In this document: positions 7,122-15,866 of the stretch, piece after piece
Layout: every line of letters begins with the position of its first letter
How positions within the stretch are numbered: position 1 is the stretch's first letter
Assembly: GCA_035274845.1 (NCBI GenBank)
Contig: DATENU010000005.1
Span: 49,764-113,763, forward strand
Direction: 5' to 3'
Length of the DNA stretch: 64,000 nt
Origin: Chthoniobacterales bacterium
GTDB lineage: Bacteria > Verrucomicrobiota > Verrucomicrobiia > Chthoniobacterales > UBA10450
Translations under genes and position numbers: made by a program
The notes under the pieces: generated by a model
Databases searched by the model: none
Told to the model about the DNA's origin: nothing
Seen by the model: the letters and a program-made list of their open reading frames with translations, nothing else

Positions 7122-8540
7122 TTAGGTCGGTGCTCCGGCCGCGAGGACAGGTTCTTCCGGATGCGGTTCCTGCGATTGCAGATAAGTCCGCTCCTTGTAA
7201 TGCTTCGAGACGAAGATGTAGATGATCGAAGTGCCGAGCATCAGGTAGGTGAAGAAGCGGAAGTAGTTCGCGCCCTCCAGATTCATCCCCATCGATTTGA
7301 GTTTCGGGATGAGGAAACTGATGATCGACGGGATCTGGTTCCCGAGCGCGATCGAGAGGAGCCACATCGCCATGAGCAGGCTCTTCATCCGATTGGGCGC
7401 CTGGGTGTAGGCAAATTCGAGACCGGTGATCGAGACCATGACTTCGCCGGCCGACAAAATGATGTAGGCGAGAAATTGCCAGCCGACGTTTGGCGTTCCA
7501 CCGTGATCGATGCCGAGCTGGATCATCCAGATGATGACGAACGATGCCGCGGTGAGGAACAGGCCGATCCCAATCTTGCGCACCGGAGTGAGCGGGAACA
7601 CCCGGTCAATTGCCGGATACAGCCAGTAGTTAAACAGCGGGATCATTGCCAGGATGAAAAGCCCGTTTACCACGTTGACCTGTTCCGGGAGAAAACTGAT
7701 ACCGAGGAAATGCAGGTCCATGTGCTGGCATTGGACGGTCCATTCGCCGCCGCTGCTCTGGTCCCAGAGCGCCCAGAAAATCATCGTGAACGCGAAGATG
7801 ATCCAGACGCGGGCGAGAATGCTCAGGCCTTCCTTGCTTTTCAGATCGCGCAAGAAGCCGAGCCCAGCGGGCGGGATGTGAACCATTTTCTTGCGGCCCA
7901 TCCAAAAGATGACGGTGGCGAGAAACATCAGTACGCCCGGCAAACCAAACGCATACTTGGGACCCCATTTCGGATCGCGAAGCAGAATCGGACAAAGCCA
8001 GATGGAAAACGAAGAGCCCAGGTTGATCGAGAAGTAGAACCAGCCGAAGACGCGCGCGAGCAGGTGCTTGTTCGATTCGCCGAACTGATCGCCAACGTTC
8101 GCCGAGACGCACGGCTTGATTCCGCCCGCGCCCGCCGCAATTAGAATCAGGCCGATGGCGAGCACCCATTTTTGGCCGAACGCGATGCCGAATGGTGTGT
8201 CCATGAACGCGAGGGTGAAATGGCCGAGGCAGTAAACGATCGAGAGATAAAAGATCGTCCGATATTTCCCCAGCCAGCCGTCCGAGAGGATGGCGCCGAA
8301 GAACGGCATCCAGTAAACCGACGAAACAAACTGGTGGAACCAGCCGTTGGCTTCGTTCTCCGGCATCCCCTCGAGCACGCCGGATTTGTTGACCAGAAAA
8401 TTGGTCATGAATCCGATGAGGATGGTCCGCATCCCGTAAAAGCTGAACCGCTCGGCGCCTTCGTTGCCGATGATGTAGGGCACGCCTGGCGGCATCCCCT
8501 TGAGATTTGGGGGCGACGTCGCGTAATCTGGATTAGCCAT
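7122..8540 (-). CDS. POT/PTR2 family proton-coupled peptide transporter
   Basis: 472 aa inner-membrane protein with multiple hydrophobic segments. The N-terminal GNEGAERFSFYGMR carries the ExxERF-Y(G) proton-coupling motif of the proton-dependent oligopeptide transporter family, followed by FGWFYFSINLGSS and SAGEVMVSITGLEFAYTQAP, both family hallmarks (PTR2 signatures). It imports di- and tripeptides with protons. A small hydrophobic-leader gene lies 18 bases upstream on the same strand. Confidence 0.93.
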   Translation of the reverse strand: MANPDYATSPPNLKGMPPGVPYIIGNEGAERFSFYGMRTILIGFMTNFLVNKSGVLEGMPENEANGWFHQFVSSVYWMPFFGAILSDGWLGKYRTIFYLSIVYCLGHFTLAFMDTPFGIAFGQKWVLAIGLILIAAGAGGIKPCVSANVGDQFGESNKHLLARVFGWFYFSINLGSSFSIWLCPILLRDPKWGPKYAFGLPGVLMFLATVIFWMGRKKMVHIPPAGLGFLRDLKSKEGLSILARVWIIFAFTMIFWALWDQSSGGEWTVQCQHMDLHFLGISFLPEQVNVVNGLFILAMIPLFNYWLYPAIDRVFPLTPVRKIGIGLFLTAASFVIIWMIQLGIDHGGTPNVGWQFLAYIILSAGEVMVSITGLEFAYTQAPNRMKSLLMAMWLLSIALGNQIPSIISFLIPKLKSMGMNLEGANYFRFFTYLMLGTSIIYIFVSKHYKERTYLQSQEPHPEEPVLAAGAPT

Positions 8541-8558
8541 GCGGCGTCCTTGATCTAC

Positions 8559-8771
8559 CTACGGCTTCTGTTTGTCGGGGAAAAAATTGGCTGGAGTCGA
8601 ATGAGCGGCGGGCGAGGGGGAAGCGTGGCTCGGCGAACCATGTTCCTCGGCCGCAGCTTTGGTGTGCGTTTCCCCGGGCAATTCGTCGACCCGATGGCGC
8701 TCGCAGGAGCAATAAAAGATCAACGACCCGGCCGCCGACAGGAAAGCGGCGTTGCGAAGAGATAATCGCAT
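8559..8771 (-). CDS. Small membrane-anchored or secreted protein (70 aa)
   Basis: MRLSLRNAAFLSAAGSLIFY followed by CSCERHRVDELPGE and a Ser/Pro/His-rich tail. The hydrophobic leader ends at a Cys pair, but the residues before the Cys (FY, or YCS) fit the lipobox poorly. Lies just upstream of the peptide transporter and could be co-transcribed. The open frame continues upstream to 9095, but there it reads through repeats and the ftsK leader, so the ATG at 8771 is chosen. Confidence 0.5.
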   Translation of the reverse strand: MRLSLRNAAFLSAAGSLIFYCSCERHRVDELPGETHTKAAAEEHGSPSHASPSPAAHSTPANFFPDKQKP

Positions 8772-8828
8772 AAAGTCTGGCACACTAAGCGCCGGGGGTT
8801 GGCGGATGCAAGGGAGAAAGATAAGAGG

Positions 8829-8961
8829 AAAACGTCCAACGCTCAACGTCCAACCTCCAACATCCAATTGAAGAGAGAGAAACCCGGCCGGTTGGGGAGC
8901 GCGAGCATCCATGTCCTCTGAAGTCGAACGTTGGATGTTGAGCGTTGAGCGTTGGACGTTT
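8829..8961. repeat. Inverted pair of CAACGTCCAACGCTCAACG repeat arrays
   Basis: Left arm (about 8829-8870) carries ACGTCCAACGCTCAACGTCC; the right arm (about 8925-8961) carries the reverse-complement words ending TTGAGCGTTGGACGTT. About 55 bases of unrelated sequence separate the arms. Same family as 541-582. Confidence 0.75.
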
Positions 8962-9027
8962 CTTTTCTTCGTCCCGCTCTCCCGGAATGAATTGAAAGCT
9001 CGTTTCGCCGGATTACTATGAGCCGCA

Positions 9028-11487
9028 GTGGCCCGCTCGGTAAAAAACAATGCCTGGAACGAAGTCTTCGCTCTGATTCTCCTCGGCGTCGGCACTCTCC
9101 TTTTCCTTGCCCTGATTTCTTATACCCCCAAGGATGTGCCCTCCTGGATCTGGTTTAGCCAGGTTTCGTCACCGAACCGGCCCGCCCAGAACTTCATTGG
9201 GCCCTTTGGCGCGATCATCGCCGGGTTCTCTTACATGATGATGGGAGCGGCTTCCTACCTGCTCGCCGTCGTCCTCCTCGGATTCGGGGGCGCGAAACTG
9301 TTTCAGTCGAACCTGCGGGTGATTCCACGCCTCGGTTGGATCGCACTCTTCATCATCTCGGGAGCGTGCCTGCTCCAATTGCAAACCCAGCACCTGCAGG
9401 GCTGGAAATCGTTCTTCAATATCCAGGGACCGGGCGGATGGCTGGGCTACTTCATTGGCAAGAAGCTGCTCCTCACCTGGATGGGCGGAGTCGGGTCGAT
9501 CATTCTCCTCGCGGGCGTTTATGTGACCAGCCTCATCCTGATGACGGGACTGCGCCCGATCCACGTGATGCGCCAGACGGTGGCCGGACTCCGGAGAGGG
9601 ATGGCCGGGTTACGCGAATGGCAACTGAAGCGCCGGCTCCGGAAATCGGATCTAAAGGGGCGGTTGGAGATCAGCCAGCAAGAATTGGCGAAGCAGCAGC
9701 GGGTCATCGAAAAGCAGTTGAAAAAAAAGGGCGCGCCCGTGGCCGAACCGGCAGTCACGGCAGTCATTACGCCGGAGGAATTGTTGAATCGACCGAAGCC
9801 GAAAGTGGTCGACACGACCGCGCTGCCGACGGAGCCGGCCAAGAAGAAACCGTCGCTCGCCGAATTGCGCGGCTCGGAGAAAAAGGAGAAAGCGCCGGCT
9901 GGCCTAACGAGCAAAACCTGGGATGCGCAAAATTACACGCTGCCGGGCTTCGACCTGCTCGACGTGCACGACACCGAAGGCCGGACGGCGGCGGACCCGG
10001 CAGAGCTGGAACAAATTCAACAGGTCCTGATCGAAACCCTGGGCCAATTTGGGATCGCCGTCGCGGCGGGCGACATCACAAAAGGCCCGACGATTACGCG
10101 CTACGAAGTTTTCCCGGCGAAAGGCGTGCGCGTGGACAAGATTGTTTCGCTCGAGCGCGATCTCGCGCGGGCGACGCGAGCTGAACGGATCAACATTCTC
10201 GCGCCGATTCCCGGCAAGGACACGGTCGGCATCGAGTTGGCGAACACGCGCAAGGTGAAGGTGACCTTACGCGAGCTATTGCAGTCGCAAGACTGGGAAG
10301 AAGCGCGATCGAAATCCAAAATCCCCCTGGCGCTCGGCAAGGATGTTTACGGCAAAACGATCATCGCCGATCTCGCGCAGATGCCGCATTTGCTCGTCGC
10401 CGGGACAACCGGCAGCGGCAAGAGCGTCTGCATCAACGCGCTGGTAGCGAGCATGATCTTTCGGTTCACGCCGGAAGAGCTGCGCTTCATCATGATTGAT
10501 CCAAAGGTGGTCGAGATGCAGATGTTCAACGCCCTGCCGCATCTCGCGTTCCCGGTGGTGACCGATCCAAAGAAGGTGCTCCTTGCCCTGCGCTGGGTGA
10601 TCGATGAAATGGAGAAGCGCTACAAGATTTTTGCCCAGGCTGGCGTGCGAAACATCACCAGCTTCAATGGCCGGCCGCCGAAGAAGACCCAGAAGGAATT
10701 GAATGAAGCCGCCTCTGAGAATGGAGGGCGGAGCTCCAGCGACGCCGGGCGCGATGCCGGACTCGCCGGAGCTCGTCCCTCCAATGAAATTAAGGTCCCG
10801 CGGGATGACGAAGTCGTGATCCCGGATCGCATGCCCTACATTGTCATTATCATCGACGAGTTGGCCGACCTGATGCAGACCGCGCCGGCGGACGTGGAAA
10901 GCGCGATCGCGCGCATCACCCAAATGGCGCGAGCAGCGGGCATCCATCTCATCGTGGCCACGCAAACGCCGCGCGCCGACGTTATTACGGGCGTCATCAA
11001 GGCGAACATCCCGAGCCGGATTGCCTTCCAGGTCGCGTCGAAAATCGACAGCCGCGTGATTCTGGATGAAAACGGCGCGGACCGTTTGTTAGGTCAGGGC
11101 GACATGCTTTATTTGCCGCCCAGCACTTCACGCCTCATCCGCGCCCAGGGAGTCCTGGTAACCGACGATGAGATTCATCGGCTGGTCGAATTTGTCTCGG
11201 CCCAAAGCCCACCGACGTTCGACACCTCGATGCAGGACAAGCTTCAGTCCACGAGCACAATGGATGAGGAAGAGGTGACCGAGGAAGACGAGGAACTGGT
11301 CGAGAAATGCCTCGAAATTATCCGGCAGGAGAAGCGCGCGTCGACTTCGCTGCTCCAGCGACGGCTCCGGCTTGGCTACACGCGCGCGGCGCGGATCGTT
11401 GATATTCTGGAGCAGCGCGGCATATTGGGTCCTGGCGAGGGCGCGAAGCCGCGCGAGATTCTCGTCGACCTCGATGCCGCGGTGTAA
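9028..11487 (+). CDS. ftsK: DNA translocase FtsK/SpoIIIE
   Basis: Septal DNA pump that segregates chromosome termini and activates XerCD. The 819-aa protein has four or five N-terminal membrane helices (to about residue 175), a charged linker, the FtsK alpha/beta motor with Walker A GTTGSGKSV (about residue 459) and Walker B VIIIDELADLM (about 604), and a C-terminal gamma winged helix (LLQRRLRLGYTRAARIVDILEQRGI) that reads KOPS sites. Begins with GTG at 9028; the nearby ATG at 9018 is in another frame. Between the motor motifs, a palindromic repeat at 10722-10783 is translated as ENGGRSSSDAGRDAGLAGAR. Confidence 0.96.
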   Translation: MARSVKNNAWNEVFALILLGVGTLLFLALISYTPKDVPSWIWFSQVSSPNRPAQNFIGPFGAIIAGFSYMMMGAASYLLAVVLLGFGGAKLFQSNLRVIPRLGWIALFIISGACLLQLQTQHLQGWKSFFNIQGPGGWLGYFIGKKLLLTWMGGVGSIILLAGVYVTSLILMTGLRPIHVMRQTVAGLRRGMAGLREWQLKRRLRKSDLKGRLEISQQELAKQQRVIEKQLKKKGAPVAEPAVTAVITPEELLNRPKPKVVDTTALPTEPAKKKPSLAELRGSEKKEKAPAGLTSKTWDAQNYTLPGFDLLDVHDTEGRTAADPAELEQIQQVLIETLGQFGIAVAAGDITKGPTITRYEVFPAKGVRVDKIVSLERDLARATRAERINILAPIPGKDTVGIELANTRKVKVTLRELLQSQDWEEARSKSKIPLALGKDVYGKTIIADLAQMPHLLVAGTTGSGKSVCINALVASMIFRFTPEELRFIMIDPKVVEMQMFNALPHLAFPVVTDPKKVLLALRWVIDEMEKRYKIFAQAGVRNITSFNGRPPKKTQKELNEAASENGGRSSSDAGRDAGLAGARPSNEIKVPRDDEVVIPDRMPYIVIIIDELADLMQTAPADVESAIARITQMARAAGIHLIVATQTPRADVITGVIKANIPSRIAFQVASKIDSRVILDENGADRLLGQGDMLYLPPSTSRLIRAQGVLVTDDEIHRLVEFVSAQSPPTFDTSMQDKLQSTSTMDEEEVTEEDEELVEKCLEIIRQEKRASTSLLQRRLRLGYTRAARIVDILEQRGILGPGEGAKPREILVDLDAAV
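10722..10783. repeat. Palindromic element in frame inside ftsK
   Basis: Arms TGGAGGGCGGAGCTCC and GGAGCTCGTCCCTCCA pair over 16 bases with two mismatches around a GC-rich loop. Excluding the outer T/A the element is 60 bp, so the frame is preserved. It lies in the variable stretch before the Walker B strand. Confidence 0.75.
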
Positions 11488-11508
11488 CCGGGCGACGGAC
11501 GAATTTTC

Positions 11509-12312
11509 ATGGAAGGTCTTGGAAAAAAAATAAAAGAAGCGCGGTTAGCGCGAAACCTCACTCTCGAAGAAGCGGGCCGGCTGACCAAGATCAGGCCGGG
11601 GCGGCTCGAAGAGATCGAGAACGAGGATTTTTCGCAATTCGCCAGCCTGGCTTACGCGAAGGGGTTCCTGCTCATCTACGGCAAGTTTCTCGAAGTGGAT
11701 GTGAGCCCGTATCTCGAAGCGTTCGAGACCTCGGAGCACGTCACCGTGGACGGCTACGCTTATCTTCAGGACGCTCCGGAACCAATCCAGAGCCGGCCAG
11801 TGGTGGTGCGACGGCCAAGGAGCAGCGGCGACCGCACTTCCCTTTGGCCGTTCGTTATCGGTGTCCTGGTGCTGGTGATCGGATTTACGGTGATGAAGTC
11901 GCTCCTCCAGGTGCAGCGGCTCAAGCCGAGACCCTCTCCGACGCCCGGCGCGTCGCCGGTCGCAACCTCGACCGCCTCGGACAAGATTATTGCGCCTCAC
12001 GCGTTGCCAGTGGAGAGCACGACCCCACCGGCGATCGACGCGAGTCCGGCCGCGCCTACGCCGGCTCCAACCGTTGTTCCATCTGTGACGCCGTTCGTGC
12101 CTTCGGCTCCATCGGCTGAGCCTGAAGTGCGCCGGGCCGAACCCGTGCATCCGGAAGAGGTGGCCAAGCAGCCGCCAGTAACGCCACGGCCCACCGCGTC
12201 TCCAAGAAAATCGCCGCGCCGAATCAGTCCGACTCCGGCTCCGCTCACGAGTCCGCGGGGCCCGCTCGCGAGCCCGCGTCCGACCCAGCGTCCAACAAAT
12301 CCCCGTTTCTGA
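11509..12312 (+). CDS. RodZ-like helix-turn-helix membrane protein
   Basis: 267 aa. Residues 1-70 form a Cro/XRE-type HTH (MEGLGKKIKEARLARNLTLE, EAGRLTKIRPGRLEEIENED), as in RodZ, which links MreB to the elongasome. A single transmembrane helix follows (LWPFVIGVLVLVIGFTVMKSLL, about 120-140), and then a long Pro/Thr/Ser/Ala-rich periplasmic tail. No folded C-terminal DUF4115 domain is evident, so the tail may be only a spacer. Lies 22 bases after ftsK and 6 before rimO, likely one transcript of division/envelope and translation genes. Confidence 0.8.
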   Translation: MEGLGKKIKEARLARNLTLEEAGRLTKIRPGRLEEIENEDFSQFASLAYAKGFLLIYGKFLEVDVSPYLEAFETSEHVTVDGYAYLQDAPEPIQSRPVVVRRPRSSGDRTSLWPFVIGVLVLVIGFTVMKSLLQVQRLKPRPSPTPGASPVATSTASDKIIAPHALPVESTTPPAIDASPAAPTPAPTVVPSVTPFVPSAPSAEPEVRRAEPVHPEEVAKQPPVTPRPTASPRKSPRRISPTPAPLTSPRGPLASPRPTQRPTNPRF

Positions 12313-12317
12313 CGGCT

Positions 12318-13691
12318 ATGGTTTCGCACGCGCCCGTCGCCACACCGAAAGTCGGGATGATCAGCCTGGGTTGCGCGAAGAACCTGGTCGATGCCGAAAT
12401 CATGCTGGGCAGTGTCCTGAAACAGGGCATGGAAATTACCTCGAGCGCCGAGGAGGCGGATGTGCTCGTGGTCAATACCTGCGCCTTCATCGATTCGGCG
12501 AAGGAAGAATCGATCGAAGCAATTCTCGATGCCCACCAACAACGCGGGCTCGGAAAAAGGCCGGGCCAGAAGCTGATCGTAAGCGGGTGCATGTCGCAGC
12601 GTTTTTCGCGTGAGCTGCGCGAATCTTTGCCCGAGGTGGACGCTTTCGTCGGGCTGGATCAGGTGAGCGAGATGGGGGCGATCGTGCAACGCGTCCTTCG
12701 CGCGGAGAACGATCGTGGCTCTAGCTTCGTCACCGAGCGTCCGACCTACATTCCAGATTATGACACGCCGCGGTTCCGCCTGACGCCTTCCCACAGCGCT
12801 TATCTCAAGATCGCGGAAGGGTGCAATCATCCCTGCAGTTTTTGCGTGATCCCGCAGATGCGTGGACGGCATCGCAGCCGCCAGCCGAGTTCGGTACTGG
12901 CGGAGATACGGGCGTTGGTCGCGGAAGGGGTGAAGGAGATCAACCTGATCAGCCAGGACACAACCTATTACGGAATGGATTTGTGGGCGGCGAAAGCCGG
13001 GCCGCGCCAGCCGGTGGATTCGTCGCGGGGCCCGACGCTCGCCGCGCTGCTTCGAGAGATTCAAACGATCGAAGGTGAGTTTTGGGTGCGGCTGCTCTAC
13101 ACCCACCCGGCCCATTGGAGCGGGGAATTGATCGAGACGATCGCCCAATGCGACAAGCTCGCGCGCTACATCGACATGCCGCTCCAGCACATTGAGGAGG
13201 GAATGCTTGGACGCATGCGCCGCGAAACGAGCCGGGCCCACATCGAGGACCTGATTGGGGATTTGCGGTCGGGAATTCCGGGCGTGGCGTTGCGGACCAC
13301 CTTCATCGTCGGCTTTCCCGGTGAGACTGAGGAGGCGTTCGAATCCCTCCTGGAATTCATCGAGCGGACTCGATTTGAGCGGCTCGGGGTTTTCAAATAC
13401 TCGCAGGAAGAGGGCTCGCGCGCCGCAAAGATGCCCGAACAAGTCCCGGCGAAGACCAAGAATGATCGCTACCGGCGCGCCATGACTCTGCAACAGCGGA
13501 TTGCTCGCGAGATCGCCGCCAAAAACGTGGGTCGCGAGATGCGGTTGCTGGTGGATCAACCGCTGGTCGCCCGCACGGAAATGGACGCTCCGGATGTGGA
13601 TGCCCGCGTAATCCTTTCGGAGCCCGCAACTGCCGGTGAGTTTGTCGAACGCAGGATAACTGGCAGTCGCGGCTACGATTTATTGGCTTAG
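12318..13691 (+). CDS. rimO: Ribosomal protein S12 methylthiotransferase
   Basis: Radical SAM methylthiotransferase that modifies the conserved Asp of ribosomal protein S12. 457 aa with the N-terminal cluster cysteines (SLGCAKNLVDAE, NTCAFIDSAKEES, VSGCMSQR), the radical SAM CX3CX2C (EGCNHPCSFC), and a C-terminal TRAM domain (EMRLLVDQPL...DVDARVIL). SLGCAKNLVD and NTCAFIDSA are RimO-specific and separate it from MiaB. Follows the rodZ-like gene closely on the same strand. Confidence 0.95.
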   Translation: MVSHAPVATPKVGMISLGCAKNLVDAEIMLGSVLKQGMEITSSAEEADVLVVNTCAFIDSAKEESIEAILDAHQQRGLGKRPGQKLIVSGCMSQRFSRELRESLPEVDAFVGLDQVSEMGAIVQRVLRAENDRGSSFVTERPTYIPDYDTPRFRLTPSHSAYLKIAEGCNHPCSFCVIPQMRGRHRSRQPSSVLAEIRALVAEGVKEINLISQDTTYYGMDLWAAKAGPRQPVDSSRGPTLAALLREIQTIEGEFWVRLLYTHPAHWSGELIETIAQCDKLARYIDMPLQHIEEGMLGRMRRETSRAHIEDLIGDLRSGIPGVALRTTFIVGFPGETEEAFESLLEFIERTRFERLGVFKYSQEEGSRAAKMPEQVPAKTKNDRYRRAMTLQQRIAREIAAKNVGREMRLLVDQPLVARTEMDAPDVDARVILSEPATAGEFVERRITGSRGYDLLA

Positions 13692-13776
13692 AGCTGGCGA
13701 AAACTTCGCGCTGGGAAGTTAGGGAGTGACAACGGCCCGCGGATTGTGCCATTTTCGGCAGCGTCTCGCTCCCCCC

Positions 13777-14061
13777 ATGAGTGAACTAAACAAGGACACT
13801 GTCCGCCTTCCACCCGCCCCGGCGCCAACCCGGGTGGCGTCAAAACCGGCCGCAGTCGCAGTCGATCATCTTGTTTCCGCATCGGGGCCGAGAAAGGAGA
13901 CGGCACGGGTGGCCATCCAGCCAGGAGTCACACCGGTGCCGATTCTCGCAGACAGGCGCTCCGCTGCCTCGGATTCCATTCCCAGATCGTACTTCTGGGC
14001 AATCGTCGGTTTGGCGGCCCTAATTTTTCTCATTCAAATTTGGAATTACGTCGTATCGTAA
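13777..14061 (+). CDS. Small tail-anchored membrane protein (94 aa)
   Basis: Begins MSELNKDTVRLPPAPAPTRV. The N-terminal 70 residues are Pro/Ala-rich and look disordered, and the C-terminus is a single membrane helix (FWAIVGLAALIFLIQIWNYV). Ends 3 bases before trxA and may be co-transcribed. Not recognised as a named family. Confidence 0.55.
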   Translation: MSELNKDTVRLPPAPAPTRVASKPAAVAVDHLVSASGPRKETARVAIQPGVTPVPILADRRSAASDSIPRSYFWAIVGLAALIFLIQIWNYVVS

Positions 14062-14064
14062 GGG

Positions 14065-14394
14065 ATGGAAAATTCCGCCGCTATTACTCTGGACGATTCT
14101 AATTTTGACAAGGAAGTGAACCAAAGCGCGCAACCGGTGCTGGTCGATTTCTGGGCCGAATGGTGCGGGCCGTGCAAAATGATTGCGCCGCTGATCGACG
14201 AGATTGCCAAGGAAAAGGCGGGCTCGGTGAAGGTCGCCAAAGTGAATGTCGACGACAACCAGAGCCTCTCCATGAAATACAACGTGCGGGCAATTCCGGC
14301 GCTCCTCTTCTTCAAGGACGGGCAGTTGCGAGATCAGATCGTCGGGATGACGAGCAAGAAGGATTTGCTCGGCCGGCTGGAAGCGCTGGCGTAA
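14065..14394 (+). CDS. trxA: Thioredoxin
   Basis: 109-aa single-domain cytosolic disulfide reductase. Active site WCGPC (C34, C37) in VDFWAEWCGPCKMIAPLIDE, the KVNVDDNQ strand, the cis-Pro in VRAIPALLFFKDG, and the terminal helix. Typical length. A TAAGGG ribosome site precedes the ATG. Confidence 0.96.
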   Translation: MENSAAITLDDSNFDKEVNQSAQPVLVDFWAEWCGPCKMIAPLIDEIAKEKAGSVKVAKVNVDDNQSLSMKYNVRAIPALLFFKDGQLRDQIVGMTSKKDLLGRLEALA

Positions 14395-14414
14395 ATTCGG
14401 CGAAGCCGAATTTG

Positions 14415-14489
14415 CTGTGAATGGTGATCGGTGACTGGTGAATAATCGGCGAATCCCATCCATTCACCGAGCACTAGTCACCATTCACT
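14415..14489. repeat. GTGAATGGTGA / TCACCATTCAC inverted repeat
   Basis: Direct words GTGAATGGTGATCGGTGACT on the left and ACTAGTCACCATTCAC on the right form a long imperfect hairpin downstream of trxA, adjacent to the tRNA. The same family recurs at 15050-15110. Confidence 0.7.
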
Positions 14490-14499
14490 AAACAAAGAA

Positions 14500-14573
14500 T
14501 GCGCCCGGCGCGGCTCGAACGCGCAACCTACAGCTTCGGAGGCTGTCACTCTATCCAGTTGAGCTACGGGCGC
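14500..14573 (-). tRNA. tRNA-Arg (anticodon CCG)
   Basis: Cloverleaf on the minus strand. Acceptor GCGCCCG/CGGGCGC with discriminator A, D arm GCTCAACTGGATAGAGT, anticodon stem ACAGC-CTCCGAA-GCTGT giving CCG, T arm GCGCGTTCGAGCCGCGC. The 3' CCA is not encoded. Confidence 0.93.
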
Positions 14574-14701
14574 AGTGTGGTTGCGAGTATAGAGGGCCAC
14601 GGCGAAAGCTCAACCGGGGCGGCGGACGATTGGGGATTTGCAATTTCCCCATCCCCGCATAACAGTGTCCGCCCCGCCAGCCACCCCCGGAGGAGACCAT
14701 T

Positions 14702-15043
14702 ATGAGCAGCATTATCGACGCAATTGAGAAGGAACAGTTCAAAACCGACGCCACGAAGTTCAAGGTGGGTGACGGCGTTCGTGTCCATACCCGGGTGGTG
14801 GAAGGCGACAAGGAACGAATCCAGATTTTCTCCGGGATCGTGATTGGCCGGAAAGGTCGGGGCCTGAATGAAACCTTTACGGTCCGGCGCATTTCCTACG
14901 GCGAAGGGGTCGAGCGCGTTTTCCCGATACACTCCCCTCGGATTGCGAAGGTCGAAGTGGAGAAGGAAGGCCGCGCCCGCCGGGCGAAGCTGAATTACCT
15001 CCGCACCCGCAAGGGCAAGGAAGCGACCGCGGTGCGGGAGTAG
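14702..15043 (+). CDS. rplS: 50S ribosomal protein L19
   Basis: 113 aa. Sits at the 30S-50S interface. Shows the full family pattern: [63 protein letters not shown] and the basic C-terminus [19 protein letters not shown] ribosome site lies 7-8 bases before the ATG. It stands apart from the usual rpsP-rimM-trmD partners, which are not in this window. Confidence 0.97.
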   Translation: MSSIIDAIEKEQFKTDATKFKVGDGVRVHTRVVEGDKERIQIFSGIVIGRKGRGLNETFTVRRISYGEGVERVFPIHSPRIAKVEVEKEGRARRAKLNYLRTRKGKEATAVRE

Positions 15044-15049
15044 CGAAGC

Positions 15050-15110
15050 GTGAATGGTGATCAGTGATTGGTGAATAGTTTCCATTCACCGATCGCCAGT
15101 CACTTTTCAC
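15050..15110. repeat. GTGAATGGTGATCAGTGATT inverted repeat
   Basis: Second copy of the 14415-14489 family, directly after the rplS stop. Left GTGAATGGTGATCAGTGATT, right CCAGTCACTTTTCAC. Could form a hairpin between rplS and rnhB. Confidence 0.7.
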
Positions 15111-15155
15111 ACTTTCGATTTCCAGTCGGCACAGCATTAGTTACGATGTTGAAGC

Positions 15156-15866
15156 ATGTACCGACGTTGCGGCTTCCGGCATGAACGAAAACTCCGCGCC
15201 CTCGGCATCACGAGCATCGCCGGCGTTGATGAAGCCGGCCGCGGCGCCCTCGCTGGGCCAGTCGTAGCGGCGGCGGTTATTCTCCCGGAAAAATTTCGCC
15301 ACAAAAAGCTGAACGATTCGAAGCAGCTGTTGCCGGAAAAACGCCAGGAAATCTACCAGGATCTCATGGCGAACGATTTGATCCGCTGGGCGATCGGAAT
15401 CGTCGATTCAGTCGAAATCGACACGATCAATATTCTGCGCGCGACCCACAAGGCGATGCGGATTGCCCTTACCGGCCTCGCTCTTCAACCCGAGCACGTC
15501 CTCATCGACGGCCTCCCGGTGTTTCCCTTCCCGCTGCCGCAGACCGCGATCATCGATGGCGATTGTTATAGCCTCAGTATTGCCGCCGCGAGCGTGATCG
15601 CGAAGGTCACGCGGGACACGATTATGCGCGACTTTTGCGCCCGGTATCCCCAGTATTGCTTCAGTCAGCACAAAGGCTACGGGACGGAGCTGCACCTGAT
15701 AAAACTGCATGAACACGGGCCTTGTCCGATTCATCGACGATCTTTCGAACCGGTGGCGCAGCCGGTTTTCGAGTTCGCCTCCCCGGCATCTGCGACTTGG
15801 AACGCGGGGCGAGAAATTGGCGAGCAAGCTCCTCCGCCGGAACGGATACAAAATTCTGTCCCATAA
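15156..15866 (+). CDS. rnhB: Ribonuclease HII
   Basis: Removes ribonucleotides from RNA-DNA hybrids. 236 aa. Motifs: GVDEAGRGALAGPVVAAAV (catalytic DE), KKLNDSKQL, HVLIDG, IDGDCYSLSIAAASVIAKVTRD, and HKGYGTELHLIKLHEHGPCPIHRRSF. The catalytic core ends near HRRSFEPV, and about 40 extra residues follow. That tail lies wholly within the first part of yraN in another frame, an overlap of 158 bases. The ATG at 15156 fits the family N-terminus. Confidence 0.95.
   Translation: MYRRCGFRHERKLRALGITSIAGVDEAGRGALAGPVVAAAVILPEKFRHKKLNDSKQLLPEKRQEIYQDLMANDLIRWAIGIVDSVEIDTINILRATHKAMRIALTGLALQPEHVLIDGLPVFPFPLPQTAIIDGDCYSLSIAAASVIAKVTRDTIMRDFCARYPQYCFSQHKGYGTELHLIKLHEHGPCPIHRRSFEPVAQPVFEFASPASATWNAGREIGEQAPPPERIQNSVP

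Noticed and set aside
7161..8144. 327-codon plus-strand frame over the peptide transporter
   Set aside because: Asp/Glu/Arg-rich mirror of membrane helices; no independent signal.
11997..13559. 520-codon minus-strand frame over the rodZ-like gene and rimO
   Set aside because: Arg/His-rich shadow translation; rimO on the other strand has full family motifs.
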